Source: Microbacterium sp. (lineage in GTDB: Bacteria > Actinomycetota > Actinomycetes > Actinomycetales > Microbacteriaceae). From it: DNA of 36,992 nucleotides. Position numbers and translations under genes: made by a program. The stretch covers positions 1 to 36,992 of the forward strand of contig NZTV01000079.1 of the NCBI GenBank assembly GCA_002703245.1, read 5' to 3'. Positions 15,678 to 22,958 of the stretch are shown here, piece by piece; the first letter of the stretch is position 1; every line of letters begins with the position of its first letter. The notes below the pieces were generated by a model, which was not told the origin of the DNA, searched no databases, and was given only the letters and a program-made list of their open reading frames with translations.

Positions 15678-16586
15678 TCACTCACCGCCGCGCACGATGG
15701 CGATGATGCGCAGGATCTCGACGTAGAGCCACACGACGGTGACCATGATGCCGAAGCCGCCGAGCCAGCCCATCTGACGGGGTGCGCCGTTGCGCACGCC
15801 CTGCTGGATCTGGTCGAAGTCCAGCACCAGCGAGTACGCGGCCATGATGACCACGAGCAGCCCGATGATGACCCCGAGCGGGATGCCGAAGATCGTCACT
15901 TCACTGCGCAGGCCGAAGGCGCTGTCGGTGACGCCGAACAGCATGAGGCCCACGTTGACCAGCGAGAAGACGAGGTAGCCGACCATGGCGATCAGGAAGA
16001 TCTTGGTCGCACGCTTCGAGGCGCGGATCTTGCCGCTGGCGAACAGGGCCAGGGTGACGCCGACGACCACGAGGGTGCCGAGCGTGGCCTGGGTGACGAT
16101 GCCCGGGTAGATGAACTCGAAGAACGCCGAGATGCCACCGACGAACAGGCCCTCCGCCGCGGCGTAGGCGAAGATCAGGCCGGGGCGGACCTTCTTGCGG
16201 GACGTGAAGATCACCACGAGCGACAGGACGAAGCCCACCAGACCGCCGATGATCATCGGCAGCGCGGTCGGGACGGGGTTCTGCGCCGTGACCGGGGACA
16301 TCGTCCACAGCCATCCGGCGACGGCACCGACCAGGAGGATCGCGAAGAGGCCGACCGTCTTGGCGACGGTGTCCTCGACGGTCATGCGGCCGGTGTCGGT
16401 CGATCCGGCCGGCGGTGCGGCGTACATGCCCTCCAGGTGGGCCTGGGCGGCGGCGTCGGTGCCTGCGCGCTGCGCGGTCGAGGTCGCACCGCCCAGGTTC
16501 GCGGCGTTCGCACCTCCCGGGTAGCTCTGCACCGCGCGCGAGTCCTGGAACGCCGGGTTGTTGAATGCGGGGTTGTTGAGGGCCAC
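15678..16586 (-). CDS. Bax inhibitor-1/YccA-family membrane protein
   Basis: A 302-aa protein with a soluble, Asn-Pro-rich N terminus (ALNNPAFNNPAF) of about 90 residues and seven hydrophobic helices, ending with the family's conserved half: SLVLDFDQIQQGV, where two Asp residues form the di-aspartyl proton sensor of BI-1 channels. Bacterial members are pH-sensitive calcium leak channels or membrane stress proteins. The GTG at 16586 is preferred over GTG 16595 because GGAG lies 10 nt before it and related proteins begin MALNNPAF. A terminator follows. Confidence 0.88.
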   Translation of the reverse strand: MALNNPAFNNPAFQDSRAVQSYPGGANAANLGGATSTAQRAGTDAAAQAHLEGMYAAPPAGSTDTGRMTVEDTVAKTVGLFAILLVGAVAGWLWTMSPVTAQNPVPTALPMIIGGLVGFVLSLVVIFTSRKKVRPGLIFAYAAAEGLFVGGISAFFEFIYPGIVTQATLGTLVVVGVTLALFASGKIRASKRATKIFLIAMVGYLVFSLVNVGLMLFGVTDSAFGLRSEVTIFGIPLGVIIGLLVVIMAAYSLVLDFDQIQQGVRNGAPRQMGWLGGFGIMVTVVWLYVEILRIIAIVRGGE

Positions 16587-16730
16587 TGCTCTCACACTCC
16601 AAAGTCGCGGGTTTCACAGCATCGTGCTGCTGTTCAACACTAACCGACCCGCGATATTCCGCGGGAGGCGGGCGGCTGTGAGAGGGCTATGAACGGTCCC
16701 CGCGTCGGTGGGGCGCCGGGCCGGTCCCCG

Positions 16731-16736
16731 TAGCCT
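16731..16736 (+). promoter_or_regulatory. -10 box, leaderless start of the phosphodiesterase
   Basis: TAGCCT ends 7 nt before the GTG at 16743; no ribosome binding site is present. Confidence 0.55.
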
Positions 16737-16742
16737 GGACAC

Positions 16743-17738
16743 GTGTCCCGTCCCCTCGTGATCGGCCATCGTGGCGCATCCGGATATCGTCCCGAGCACT
16801 CGCGCTCGGCGTACGAACTCGCCCTCGCGATGGGTGTCGACGCGGTCGAGCCGGATGTGGTCGTCAGCCGCGACGGCGTGCTGGTCGTCCGTCACGAGAA
16901 CGAGATCTCCGGCACGACGGACGTCGCCGACCGGCCGGAGTTCGCCGACCGACGCACCACGAAGCTGATCGACGGGGTCCCGTGGTCGGGCTGGTTCGTC
17001 GAGGACTTCACGTGGGAGGAGCTGTCGACCCTGCGCTGTCGGGAGCGGTTGCCGAAGCTGCGTCCAGGCAGTGCCGCGCACGACGACCGGGATCCGGTGC
17101 TGCGCCTGCGCGACGTGCTCGATCTGGTGCGGGTGCGCGGCGGCGGAGAGGTCGGCGTGGTCCTCGAGATCAAACACGCGACGTTCTTCGCCGGGCGGGG
17201 GTGGGATCTCGCGGAGCTGGTCGCCACCGAACTCGGTGCCGCAGGTTGGGGAGAGGGGGCGCCGCCGCTGACGATCGAGTCGTTCGAGCAGACCGTGCTC
17301 GGCCACGTGCGGGCCCGTGGGGTGTCGGCGACGTTCGTGTATCTGCTGGAGGCATCCGGTGCACCCGCGGATCTCGTGGCGCGTGACGGCGTCGACGCCG
17401 CGACCTATGCCTCGCTGGCCGCACCGGAAGGACTCGACGGCCTGCGCGGCGCCGTCGACGGGATCAGCGTGCACAAACGGATGCTGCTGGCTCCGGACAC
17501 GCGGGGTCGCGTCACCGATCGCTCGCGGATCATCCCCGACGCCCATGCGCGCGGACTGTCGGTGTTCACCTGGACCTGCCGTCCCGAGAACGCCTTCCTC
17601 ACGCCGCAGTTCCGCAGCGGGCTCGACCGCTCCGCCCGGGGCGATTGGCAGGGCGAGTGGGCGTTGCTCAGAGACGCCGGCGTCGACGGCGTGTTCGTCG
17701 ATCATCCCGACCTGGGCGTGGACCTGTTCCGGGGGTGA
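16743..17738 (+). CDS. Glycerophosphodiester phosphodiesterase
   Basis: A 331-aa GDPD-family enzyme that splits glycerophosphodiesters to glycerol 3-phosphate and an alcohol. The start carries the catalytic signature IGHRGASGYRPEHS (His and Arg of HRG; the family's PENT is PEHS here), then VEPDVVVSRDGVLVVRHE with the metal-binding Glu and Asp and the second catalytic His. Downstream GVVLEIKHA supplies the further acidic and Lys residues. No signal peptide or membrane segment, so it is cytoplasmic and probably recycles phospholipid head groups. The GTG at 16743 fits a leaderless transcript. Confidence 0.93.
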   Translation: MSRPLVIGHRGASGYRPEHSRSAYELALAMGVDAVEPDVVVSRDGVLVVRHENEISGTTDVADRPEFADRRTTKLIDGVPWSGWFVEDFTWEELSTLRCRERLPKLRPGSAAHDDRDPVLRLRDVLDLVRVRGGGEVGVVLEIKHATFFAGRGWDLAELVATELGAAGWGEGAPPLTIESFEQTVLGHVRARGVSATFVYLLEASGAPADLVARDGVDAATYASLAAPEGLDGLRGAVDGISVHKRMLLAPDTRGRVTDRSRIIPDAHARGLSVFTWTCRPENAFLTPQFRSGLDRSARGDWQGEWALLRDAGVDGVFVDHPDLGVDLFRG

Positions 17739-17794
17739 CCCGGTCCCGGGCGTCGGAGAATCGGCGCGAAACTCCGACATCGCGGCGACCGGGT
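17738..17794 (+). terminator. Large nested hairpin after the phosphodiesterase gene
   Basis: ACCCGGTC (17738-17745) pairs with GACCGGGT (17787-17794) and inside it GTCGGAG (17752-17758) pairs with CTCCGAC (17772-17778). It begins at the stop codon and could end transcription; there is no T-run. Confidence 0.4.
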
Positions 17795-17826
17795 TGCTGT
17801 GGTAATGAGCGGCACCGCGCATCGGC

Positions 17827-17832
17827 TACCGT
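17827..17832 (+). promoter_or_regulatory. -10 box, leaderless start of the gene at 17839
   Basis: TACCGT ends 7 nt before the ATG at 17839, with no ribosome binding site between. Confidence 0.45.
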
Positions 17833-17838
17833 GATCAC

Positions 17839-18585
17839 ATGACAACGGCGGCACGGCGAGGCATCCTCGCTGTGGCCACCCTCCTGGTCCTCCTCGCGCT
17901 CGGCGCGGTCTTCGCGGTGGTCGTCCCCGAACCCGATCTGCGTCGCTGGGTGGGCGTCCTCGAGCAGGCGTCGTTCGATCCGGTCACCGCGCAGGAGCGG
18001 GCAGAACGCGACGCCGCCATGGCCTGGGTCGCCCGTGGTCTGCTGGCCCTGGCCGCGGCATGGCTCGTGATCGGGATGCTCGCCGCCCGGACCCGCCTGG
18101 TGCGGCGGCCCGGTGCCGCCGCCGCGCGATCGACCTGGTTGTCCTCGACGCGCCCCTGGCGCGCTCGCGAATCGACGCTCGGGATGCTGCCGCTGGATCG
18201 TCGGCTGACCTTCGGCGTCCCCGCCGCGCTGCTGGTCGGCGCGAGCGTCGTGCAGGCCTCGTTCCTCGCCCTCACGGAGCTGGTGGTCACTCTGCTGGCG
18301 TGGGCGGTGTTCGCCGTCTCGCTTCGTCTTCTCGCGTGGGGCAGGTCGCCGTGGCCGGTGTTCGCCGCCGCCGGCGGTGCGCTGGTCGGTCGCTGCGTCG
18401 TGGTGCTCTCGGCCATGTCCGTCGCCGGTCCCGGGGGCTTTTGGAGCACGGTGTGGGCCGACCCGGTGTCGCGGACGGTCTACGTCGCCGTCGTGTTCGC
18501 CCTGTTCGTGTGGGTCTTCGTCGCGTCGGGCTGGGCGCTCGCGACGCAGCTGAAGCGCCCTCCGCGCGGCACCGTCACCCGCTGA
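17839..18585 (+). CDS. Membrane protein of unknown function
   Basis: A 248-aa protein with about six hydrophobic segments: GILAVATLLVLLALGAVFAVVV at residues 8-30, GLLALAAAWLVIGML near 70, FGVPAALLVGASVVQ near 125, ELVVTLLAWAVFAVS, FAAAGGALVGRCVVVLSAM and VYVAVVFALFVWVFVASG near the C terminus. A polar loop after the first helix (about 40-60) lies outside or inside depending on topology. No family motif is recognised. It stands alone between a hairpin on the left and the convergent YccF gene on the right, and starts from a leaderless promoter. Confidence 0.8.
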   Translation: MTTAARRGILAVATLLVLLALGAVFAVVVPEPDLRRWVGVLEQASFDPVTAQERAERDAAMAWVARGLLALAAAWLVIGMLAARTRLVRRPGAAAARSTWLSSTRPWRARESTLGMLPLDRRLTFGVPAALLVGASVVQASFLALTELVVTLLAWAVFAVSLRLLAWGRSPWPVFAAAGGALVGRCVVVLSAMSVAGPGGFWSTVWADPVSRTVYVAVVFALFVWVFVASGWALATQLKRPPRGTVTR

Positions 18586-18600
18586 CGCCCGGTCGCGCCC

Positions 18601-19005
18601 TCAGGAGCGCACGACCGGCACGGCGCGTGCCTGCTCGACGTCGACGATGTCCTTGCCCAGGGGCATGAGGGAGATCGGCACGAGCTTGAAGCTGGCGATG
18701 CCGAGCGGGATACCGATGATGGTCAGGCACATGGCGATACCGGTCGCGATGTGGCCGATCGCGAGCCAGATCCCCGCGAAGACGACCCAGATGACGTTGC
18801 CGAGGAAGGAGCCGACGCCGGCGCCGGGCTTGTCGACGATGGTGCGGCCGAAGGGCCAGAGGGCATAGAGGCCGACGCGGAACGACGCGATCGCCCAGGG
18901 GATGGTGATGATCGGGATGCACAGCAGCACACCCGCGAGCAGGTAGGCGAGGAACATCCAGAAGCCCGACAGGACGAGCCAGATGATGTTGAGGAGAAGA
19001 CGCAT
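18601..19005 (-). CDS. YccF-domain membrane protein
   Basis: A 134-aa protein with two copies of the YccF repeat: NIIWLVLSGFWMFLAYLLAGVLLCIPIITIPWAIASFRVGLYALWPFG and again NVIWVVFAGIWLAIGHIATGIAMCLTIIGIPLGIASFKLVPISLMPLG. Each repeat holds two membrane-embedded helices joined by a Pro-rich turn. The function of YccF proteins is unknown. It converges with the previous gene 15 bp away. The start at 19005 has no good ribosome binding site; CAAGAT 7-8 nt upstream may be its -10 box. Confidence 0.9.
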   Translation of the reverse strand: MRLLLNIIWLVLSGFWMFLAYLLAGVLLCIPIITIPWAIASFRVGLYALWPFGRTIVDKPGAGVGSFLGNVIWVVFAGIWLAIGHIATGIAMCLTIIGIPLGIASFKLVPISLMPLGKDIVDVEQARAVPVVRS

Positions 19006-19062
19006 GCCCCCATCTTGTCGTGCTCTTCGGGAAAAGCTCTGACAACGACACTATGAGCCGCT

Positions 19063-19080
19063 ATAAAGTTATGTATGCTC
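19063..19080 (+). promoter_or_regulatory. First copy of an 18-bp promoter-like motif
   Basis: ATAAAGT, 2 bp, TGTATGCTC occurs at 19063-19080 and again at 19405-19422 with only the two spacer bases different. TATGCT can serve as a -10 box, giving a transcript from about 19086 into the hairpin-rich leader. Confidence 0.45.
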
Positions 19081-19085
19081 GAAGA

Positions 19086-19354
19086 GATCGTGACGGACAT
19101 CGACGGAGGGGGAGGGCCTTGAGCCTTACTGCCGAACCCCCCATCAGGCAGTCCCGCCGTTTTCGTCGCGTATCCGGCCGGGCGTGCGTGCGGCGCGCCC
19201 GGCCGTCTTCGTCGATGCCGGTACCCGGTGCGATGCCCGGGCCCTCCGCAGGTCGAGCGTGCGGGGTCCAATGCCCCCAGTCATGCGACCACCGCCCGCT
19301 CCCTCGGATGCGGACCCTGCCGGCTTCCGACACGCGGACATCGTCCGCGTGTCG
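19086..19354 (+). ncRNA. Hairpin-rich leader, possible small RNA
   Basis: The 421-bp gap between the YccF gene and the receiver gene has no credible protein: one frame is open but Arg/Ser/Pro-rich. It contains ACTGCC/GGCAGT near 19130-19155, CGGCCGGGCG paired with CGCCCGGCCG near 19173-19205, and a 12-bp perfect hairpin CGACACGCGGAC/GTCCGCGTGTCG (19328-19339/19343-19354) with a 3-nt loop. A promoter-like motif stands at its 5' end, so a structured RNA ending at the last hairpin is conceivable. No known RNA family is recognised. GC-rich DNA gives hairpins readily, so this is tentative. Confidence 0.22.
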
Positions 19355-19404
19355 CGCGGTGCCGGCATCGACGATTCCCTCGCCCACCCCTCGCATGAAA
19401 CTTC

Positions 19405-19422
19405 ATAAAGTCTTGTATGCTC
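19405..19422 (+). promoter_or_regulatory. Second copy of the 18-bp motif, leaderless promoter of the receiver gene
   Basis: TATGCT (19416-19421) ends 7 nt before the GTG at 19428, so transcription should begin at the start codon. The upstream ATAAAGT is shared with the copy at 19063, which suggests a common binding protein, possibly the XRE domain of the gene itself. Confidence 0.5.
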
Positions 19423-19427
19423 ATCCC

Positions 19428-19988
19428 GTGCTCACGACATCCGAACTCGTCTCCCGCATCCGCGGCGCGAACGGCGACACCCAGGAGGGCCTCGCCCGTC
19501 GCCTCGGAGTGTCCTACCCGACCGTCAACTCCTGGGAGCGCGGGCGCAGCGAGCCGCATCCGGCACGGCGCCGGGAGCTCGAAGACCTCGCCGAATCCCT
19601 CGGCATCCGCGCCGAGTTGTCGGTGCTCGTCATCGACGACGACCCTGTCACCTCGGAGATCGTGCGTGCCGCGACCCGACACGTCGACGCGTCGGTGACC
19701 GTCGGCGCCGCGCTGGACGGCTGGGAGGGCCTGGTGGCGTGCGGGGCGCAACAGCCGAACCTGCTCTTCCTCGATGTCATGATGCCCGGAATCGACGGCC
19801 TCGAGGTGGCTCGTCGCCTGCCGGCGATCGAAGGGCTCGAGAAGATGCGCGTCGTGTTCGTCACCGCATCGCAGAGCGCCGATGTGCTCAACCGCGCCGC
19901 CTCGCTCGGACACGCCGTGCTCAACAAGCCGCTCGAGTTCGATCAGCTCGCACGGGTGATGACCGAGACCCTCGACGCGCAGGACTGA
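19428..19988 (+). CDS. XRE helix-turn-helix fused to a response-regulator receiver domain
   Basis: A 186-aa protein. Residues 5-60 are a Cro/CI-type HTH (TQEGLARRLGVSYPTVNSWERGRSEP). Residues 64-180 are a receiver domain: Asp70-Asp71-Asp72, the phosphoacceptor Asp116 in LFLDVMMPG, Thr146 in VFVTAS and Lys167 in LNKP, all intact. The DNA-binding part is N-terminal, the reverse of usual response regulators. GTG 19428 is chosen since it lies 7 nt after a -10 box and since the HTH begins there; ATG 19395 would add residues read through the promoter. The kinase gene follows after 1 bp, so the two form a phosphorelay whose output is probably transcription. Confidence 0.85.
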   Translation: MLTTSELVSRIRGANGDTQEGLARRLGVSYPTVNSWERGRSEPHPARRRELEDLAESLGIRAELSVLVIDDDPVTSEIVRAATRHVDASVTVGAALDGWEGLVACGAQQPNLLFLDVMMPGIDGLEVARRLPAIEGLEKMRVVFVTASQSADVLNRAASLGHAVLNKPLEFDQLARVMTETLDAQD

Positions 19989-19989
19989 C

Positions 19990-22026
19990 ATGCCGGGAGT
20001 CGACTCGTCGGTACTCGGCGACATCGTCGCGGGACTGCCCGTCGCGGTGTACCGCACCACGGTCGAGGGACGATTCGTCGCCGGCAACGACGCCCTCGTC
20101 CAGCTGTTGGGCGCCGCATCGTTCGAGCAACTGGCCGGCGTCAGCGTGCGCGATCTGTACGCCGAGCCGACGCGCCGCGAGTTCCTGCTCGACCGCGCAC
20201 TCGCCGGGGAGGCGGTGCCGGCGGAACGACTCGAACTACGCCGCCTGGACGGCTCGTCCGTCTGGGTGCGGGTCCGCTCGCGGTCCGTCCCCGGTCCGGA
20301 CGGCGAGGTCGCCTTCTTCGAGGGGGTCATGGAGGACATCTCCAGCCTCACCCGCGCAGACCACGAGCTGACGCGCTCGAACGCGCTCCTGCACGCGGTC
20401 ACCTCGATGCAGACCAGCTTCCTCGCCGGCGACGCCCTCGCCGCGCTCTTCGACAACGTGCTCCACGCACTCATGGACTCCCTGGGGGCCGAGCACGGCA
20501 TCATCGCGGACGTGCGCGGCGACGCCGAGGTCGCCCACCTGCGCAGTTGGGCGACCTCGCGGTTCCACTGGGACCGGCGCCAGGGGAGCACCACCCTCCC
20601 CGACGGGCGGCTGATGTGCGAGATCCCGGTCGAGGGGAATCCGCTCGGGCATGTCGTGGCCACGCGGATGCCGCTGCTGTCCAACGACCCGGGTGTCGCG
20701 GCCTCCGGCGTGCCCGAGACCGTCCAAGACCTCCACAGCATCGTCGCGGTGCCGATCGTGCGCGGCGGGGCGGTCTTCGGGGTGATCGCGCTGGCCAACG
20801 CCGCCGGCGGATTCGACGACTGGGCGATCGAATACCTCACACCGGTCGCCGCCGCCGCCGGAAGCCTCATCGCCGCGACGGAGGCCGAGGACGAGCGCCG
20901 CTCTGCGGAGCAACGGGAGAAGGACATCACGCAGCTCGCGCGGGCGATCTTCGCCGAAGCGGCCGACGCGATGCTCACATTCGGCGACGACGGTGTGATC
21001 CAGGGGGCCAACGCGGCCGCAGCGGAGATGTTCGACACGACGCGGGAGGACCTGATCGGTTCCCCGTTGCGGCGACTGCTGCCGCAGGGCACCGGGCGCG
21101 AATACCGGGAACGGACGATGACGGCGCTGGAGACCGGCGGCGCGATCGCGCTGTCGGTGCGGACGGTGCACGGCGCCGAAGTCGACGTCGAGGTCACCGT
21201 CGTGCGTGCGACGGTGTCTGGATCACCGGTGACCGCTCTCATCGGCCGCGACATCGCCGAACGCAAGGCCATCGAGTCGGAGCTGCGTCGTGCACGCGAC
21301 ACCGCCGAGCGGACCGCCCGCGCCAAGGACGACCTGCTTGCGGGGATGAGTCACGAACTGCGCACGCCGTTGAACTCCGTGATCGGACTGGCCTCCATCC
21401 TCGGCCGGGGGATCTACGGCGACCTCGCCGAGAACCAGCTCGACGCGGTCCGCAGGATCGAACGCAGCGGACGGCATCTCCTCGGGATCATCAACGACAT
21501 CCTCGACGCGGCGAAATCCGAAGCGGAGGGCCTGACCCTCGATGCGGTCGAGGTCGATGTCGTCGATGCGGTCCACGAGGCGGTCTCCGTCGTGCGCGAC
21601 ATGGCCGATCAGCGTGGGCTCACCCTCCACGTGACGACACCGCCGGTGCTCCCGCCCATCACCGCCGATCGTCGACGGGTCGTCCAGGCGCTCATCAACC
21701 TCCTCGGCAACGCCGTGAAGTTCACGTCCGTCGGAGGACGCGTCGACGTGACGGTCGAGCGGCGTGACCGGATGCTCGCGCTGGTCGTGCGCGACGACGG
21801 GATCGGCATCGCGCCGGACATGATCGAGGCGGTGTTCGAACCGTTCGTGCAGATCGACTCGTCGCTGGCGCGACGCAACACCGGGACCGGCCTCGGACTC
21901 ACCCTCACCCGGCGCATCGCGCGCGCCCACGGCGGCGACGTCACCGTGCGCAGCGAACCCGGCGCGGGGTCGGAGTTCACCGTCAGCCTCCCCGTGGACG
22001 GCCTGCCGGCGGTGACGCGCCCCTAG
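19990..22026 (+). CDS. PAS-GAF-PAS sensor histidine kinase
   Basis: A 678-aa kinase without membrane segments, hence cytoplasmic. Order: PAS at about 8-120 (VAVYRTTVEGRFVAGNDAL), GAF at about 140-305 (PIVRGGAVFGVIALAN), a second PAS at about 315-430 (ADAMLTFGDDGVIQGANAAAAEM), HisKA with MSHELRTPLNSVIG and phospho-His455, then the ATPase with Asn574 in NLLGNAVKFTS, DDGIGIA and GTGLGLTL. The expected ligand is small and soluble (light, redox or a metabolite); no cofactor residue such as a flavin Cys (NCRFLQ) or haem motif is seen. It follows the XRE-receiver gene by 1 bp and its TAG stop overlaps the -10 box of the next gene. Confidence 0.93.
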   Translation: MPGVDSSVLGDIVAGLPVAVYRTTVEGRFVAGNDALVQLLGAASFEQLAGVSVRDLYAEPTRREFLLDRALAGEAVPAERLELRRLDGSSVWVRVRSRSVPGPDGEVAFFEGVMEDISSLTRADHELTRSNALLHAVTSMQTSFLAGDALAALFDNVLHALMDSLGAEHGIIADVRGDAEVAHLRSWATSRFHWDRRQGSTTLPDGRLMCEIPVEGNPLGHVVATRMPLLSNDPGVAASGVPETVQDLHSIVAVPIVRGGAVFGVIALANAAGGFDDWAIEYLTPVAAAAGSLIAATEAEDERRSAEQREKDITQLARAIFAEAADAMLTFGDDGVIQGANAAAAEMFDTTREDLIGSPLRRLLPQGTGREYRERTMTALETGGAIALSVRTVHGAEVDVEVTVVRATVSGSPVTALIGRDIAERKAIESELRRARDTAERTARAKDDLLAGMSHELRTPLNSVIGLASILGRGIYGDLAENQLDAVRRIERSGRHLLGIINDILDAAKSEAEGLTLDAVEVDVVDAVHEAVSVVRDMADQRGLTLHVTTPPVLPPITADRRRVVQALINLLGNAVKFTSVGGRVDVTVERRDRMLALVVRDDGIGIAPDMIEAVFEPFVQIDSSLARRNTGTGLGLTLTRRIARAHGGDVTVRSEPGAGSEFTVSLPVDGLPAVTRP

Positions 22027-22029
22027 AGT
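22024..22029 (+). promoter_or_regulatory. -10 box of the CHAD gene, overlapping the kinase stop codon
   Basis: TAGAGT begins with the TAG stop of the kinase and ends 8 nt before the ATG at 22037, consistent with a leaderless mRNA. Confidence 0.5.
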
Positions 22030-22036
22030 GAGTGCC

Positions 22037-22915
22037 ATGACGCGCCCGTCCGGCCTTCGCTCCGACGACCTCCTCGCGCGGATCCTGCGCACCGCCGCGG
22101 ACGAGCTCGAGGCGACACGTGCACCGATGCTCGAAGACCTGCCCGACGCGCTCCACCAGCATCGCACCCGGGTGCGGCGGCTACGCAGCGTGCTCGCGGG
22201 CTTCCGGGATGTGCTGGACGAGCCGGCCGCCGAGCGCCTGCGCGTGCTCTACGCCCAGTGGGGCAGTCAGCTGGGCGTCGCCCGGGATCTGGAGGTGCTC
22301 GCCGCCGCCGCCGAGACGGCGCTGGTCGAGCGCGACGTCGGCGACGGTCCGGCGTTCGAGCGGCTCGTCGAGGCGCCGCGCGTGGAGTACGCACGCGCGC
22401 ACGCGCGACTCGTGCAGCTGGCCGACCTCCGCCGCGCCCGTGAACGGGCCCGGCTGCTGGAGGCGTTCGTGGCCGAGAGCCGCGTCGAGGACGGCGCATC
22501 GCCTGCGGAGGGACCGGCGATCGACGTGTTGCGACGGGAGGCGCGTCGGGTCGGCCGCCGCGCCGACGCGCGCGACGGGACGGACGCGTCGCTGCACGCG
22601 CTGCGCAAGGCGGGGCGCCGCTTGCGCTACATCTCCGAGGCGATCGCGGCCGCCGCGCCCGACCTGCATCCCGGCGAGGTCACCGCCCTCGCCGAGGCGG
22701 GCGACATCGTGCACGATCGGCTGGGCGCCCACCGCGACGCCCGAAGCTTCGCCCGGTTCGTCGAGCGCGAGGCGGTCCTGGCCGGCCGGGCCGGCGAGCC
22801 GACCGAGGTCTACGACGACATCGTCCGCGCGGCGCGCGAGCAGGCCGCGGGCGGGCCCCCGGCCCTGAAGAAGCCCCTGGCCCGCATCGGCGAGGCCCGC
22901 CGCGCGCTGCGGTGA
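22037..22915 (+). CDS. CHAD-domain protein
   Basis: A 292-aa protein with the conserved histidine alpha-helical domain. The first repeat has LHQHRTRVRRLRSVLAGFRDVL and LGVARDLEVL, the second LHALRKAGRRLRYISEAI and HDRLGAHRDARSF; the His and basic residues of both halves form the cationic surface that binds polyphosphate. Such proteins bind polyphosphate granules or act next to CYTH phosphatases. No CYTH gene is close by. The ATG at 22037 fits the leaderless promoter; a GTG at 22028 lies inside the -10 box. Confidence 0.88.
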   Translation: MTRPSGLRSDDLLARILRTAADELEATRAPMLEDLPDALHQHRTRVRRLRSVLAGFRDVLDEPAAERLRVLYAQWGSQLGVARDLEVLAAAAETALVERDVGDGPAFERLVEAPRVEYARAHARLVQLADLRRARERARLLEAFVAESRVEDGASPAEGPAIDVLRREARRVGRRADARDGTDASLHALRKAGRRLRYISEAIAAAAPDLHPGEVTALAEAGDIVHDRLGAHRDARSFARFVEREAVLAGRAGEPTEVYDDIVRAAREQAAGGPPALKKPLARIGEARRALR

Positions 22916-22943
22916 CGCCCGAGGCGATGTCGGTGGGGCGCCG

Positions 22944-22949
22944 TAGACT
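22944..22949 (+). promoter_or_regulatory. -10 box of the pcrA promoter
   Basis: TAGACT ends 10 nt before the ATG at 22959, leaving a leader of at most a few nucleotides. Confidence 0.5.
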
Positions 22950-22958
22950 GGTGGCGCA

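Noticed and set aside
19020..19427. N-terminal extension of the XRE-receiver protein
   Set aside because: The added 136 residues are Arg/Ser/Pro-rich and would be read through a promoter-like repeat and strong hairpins; the leaderless GTG at 19428 is better.
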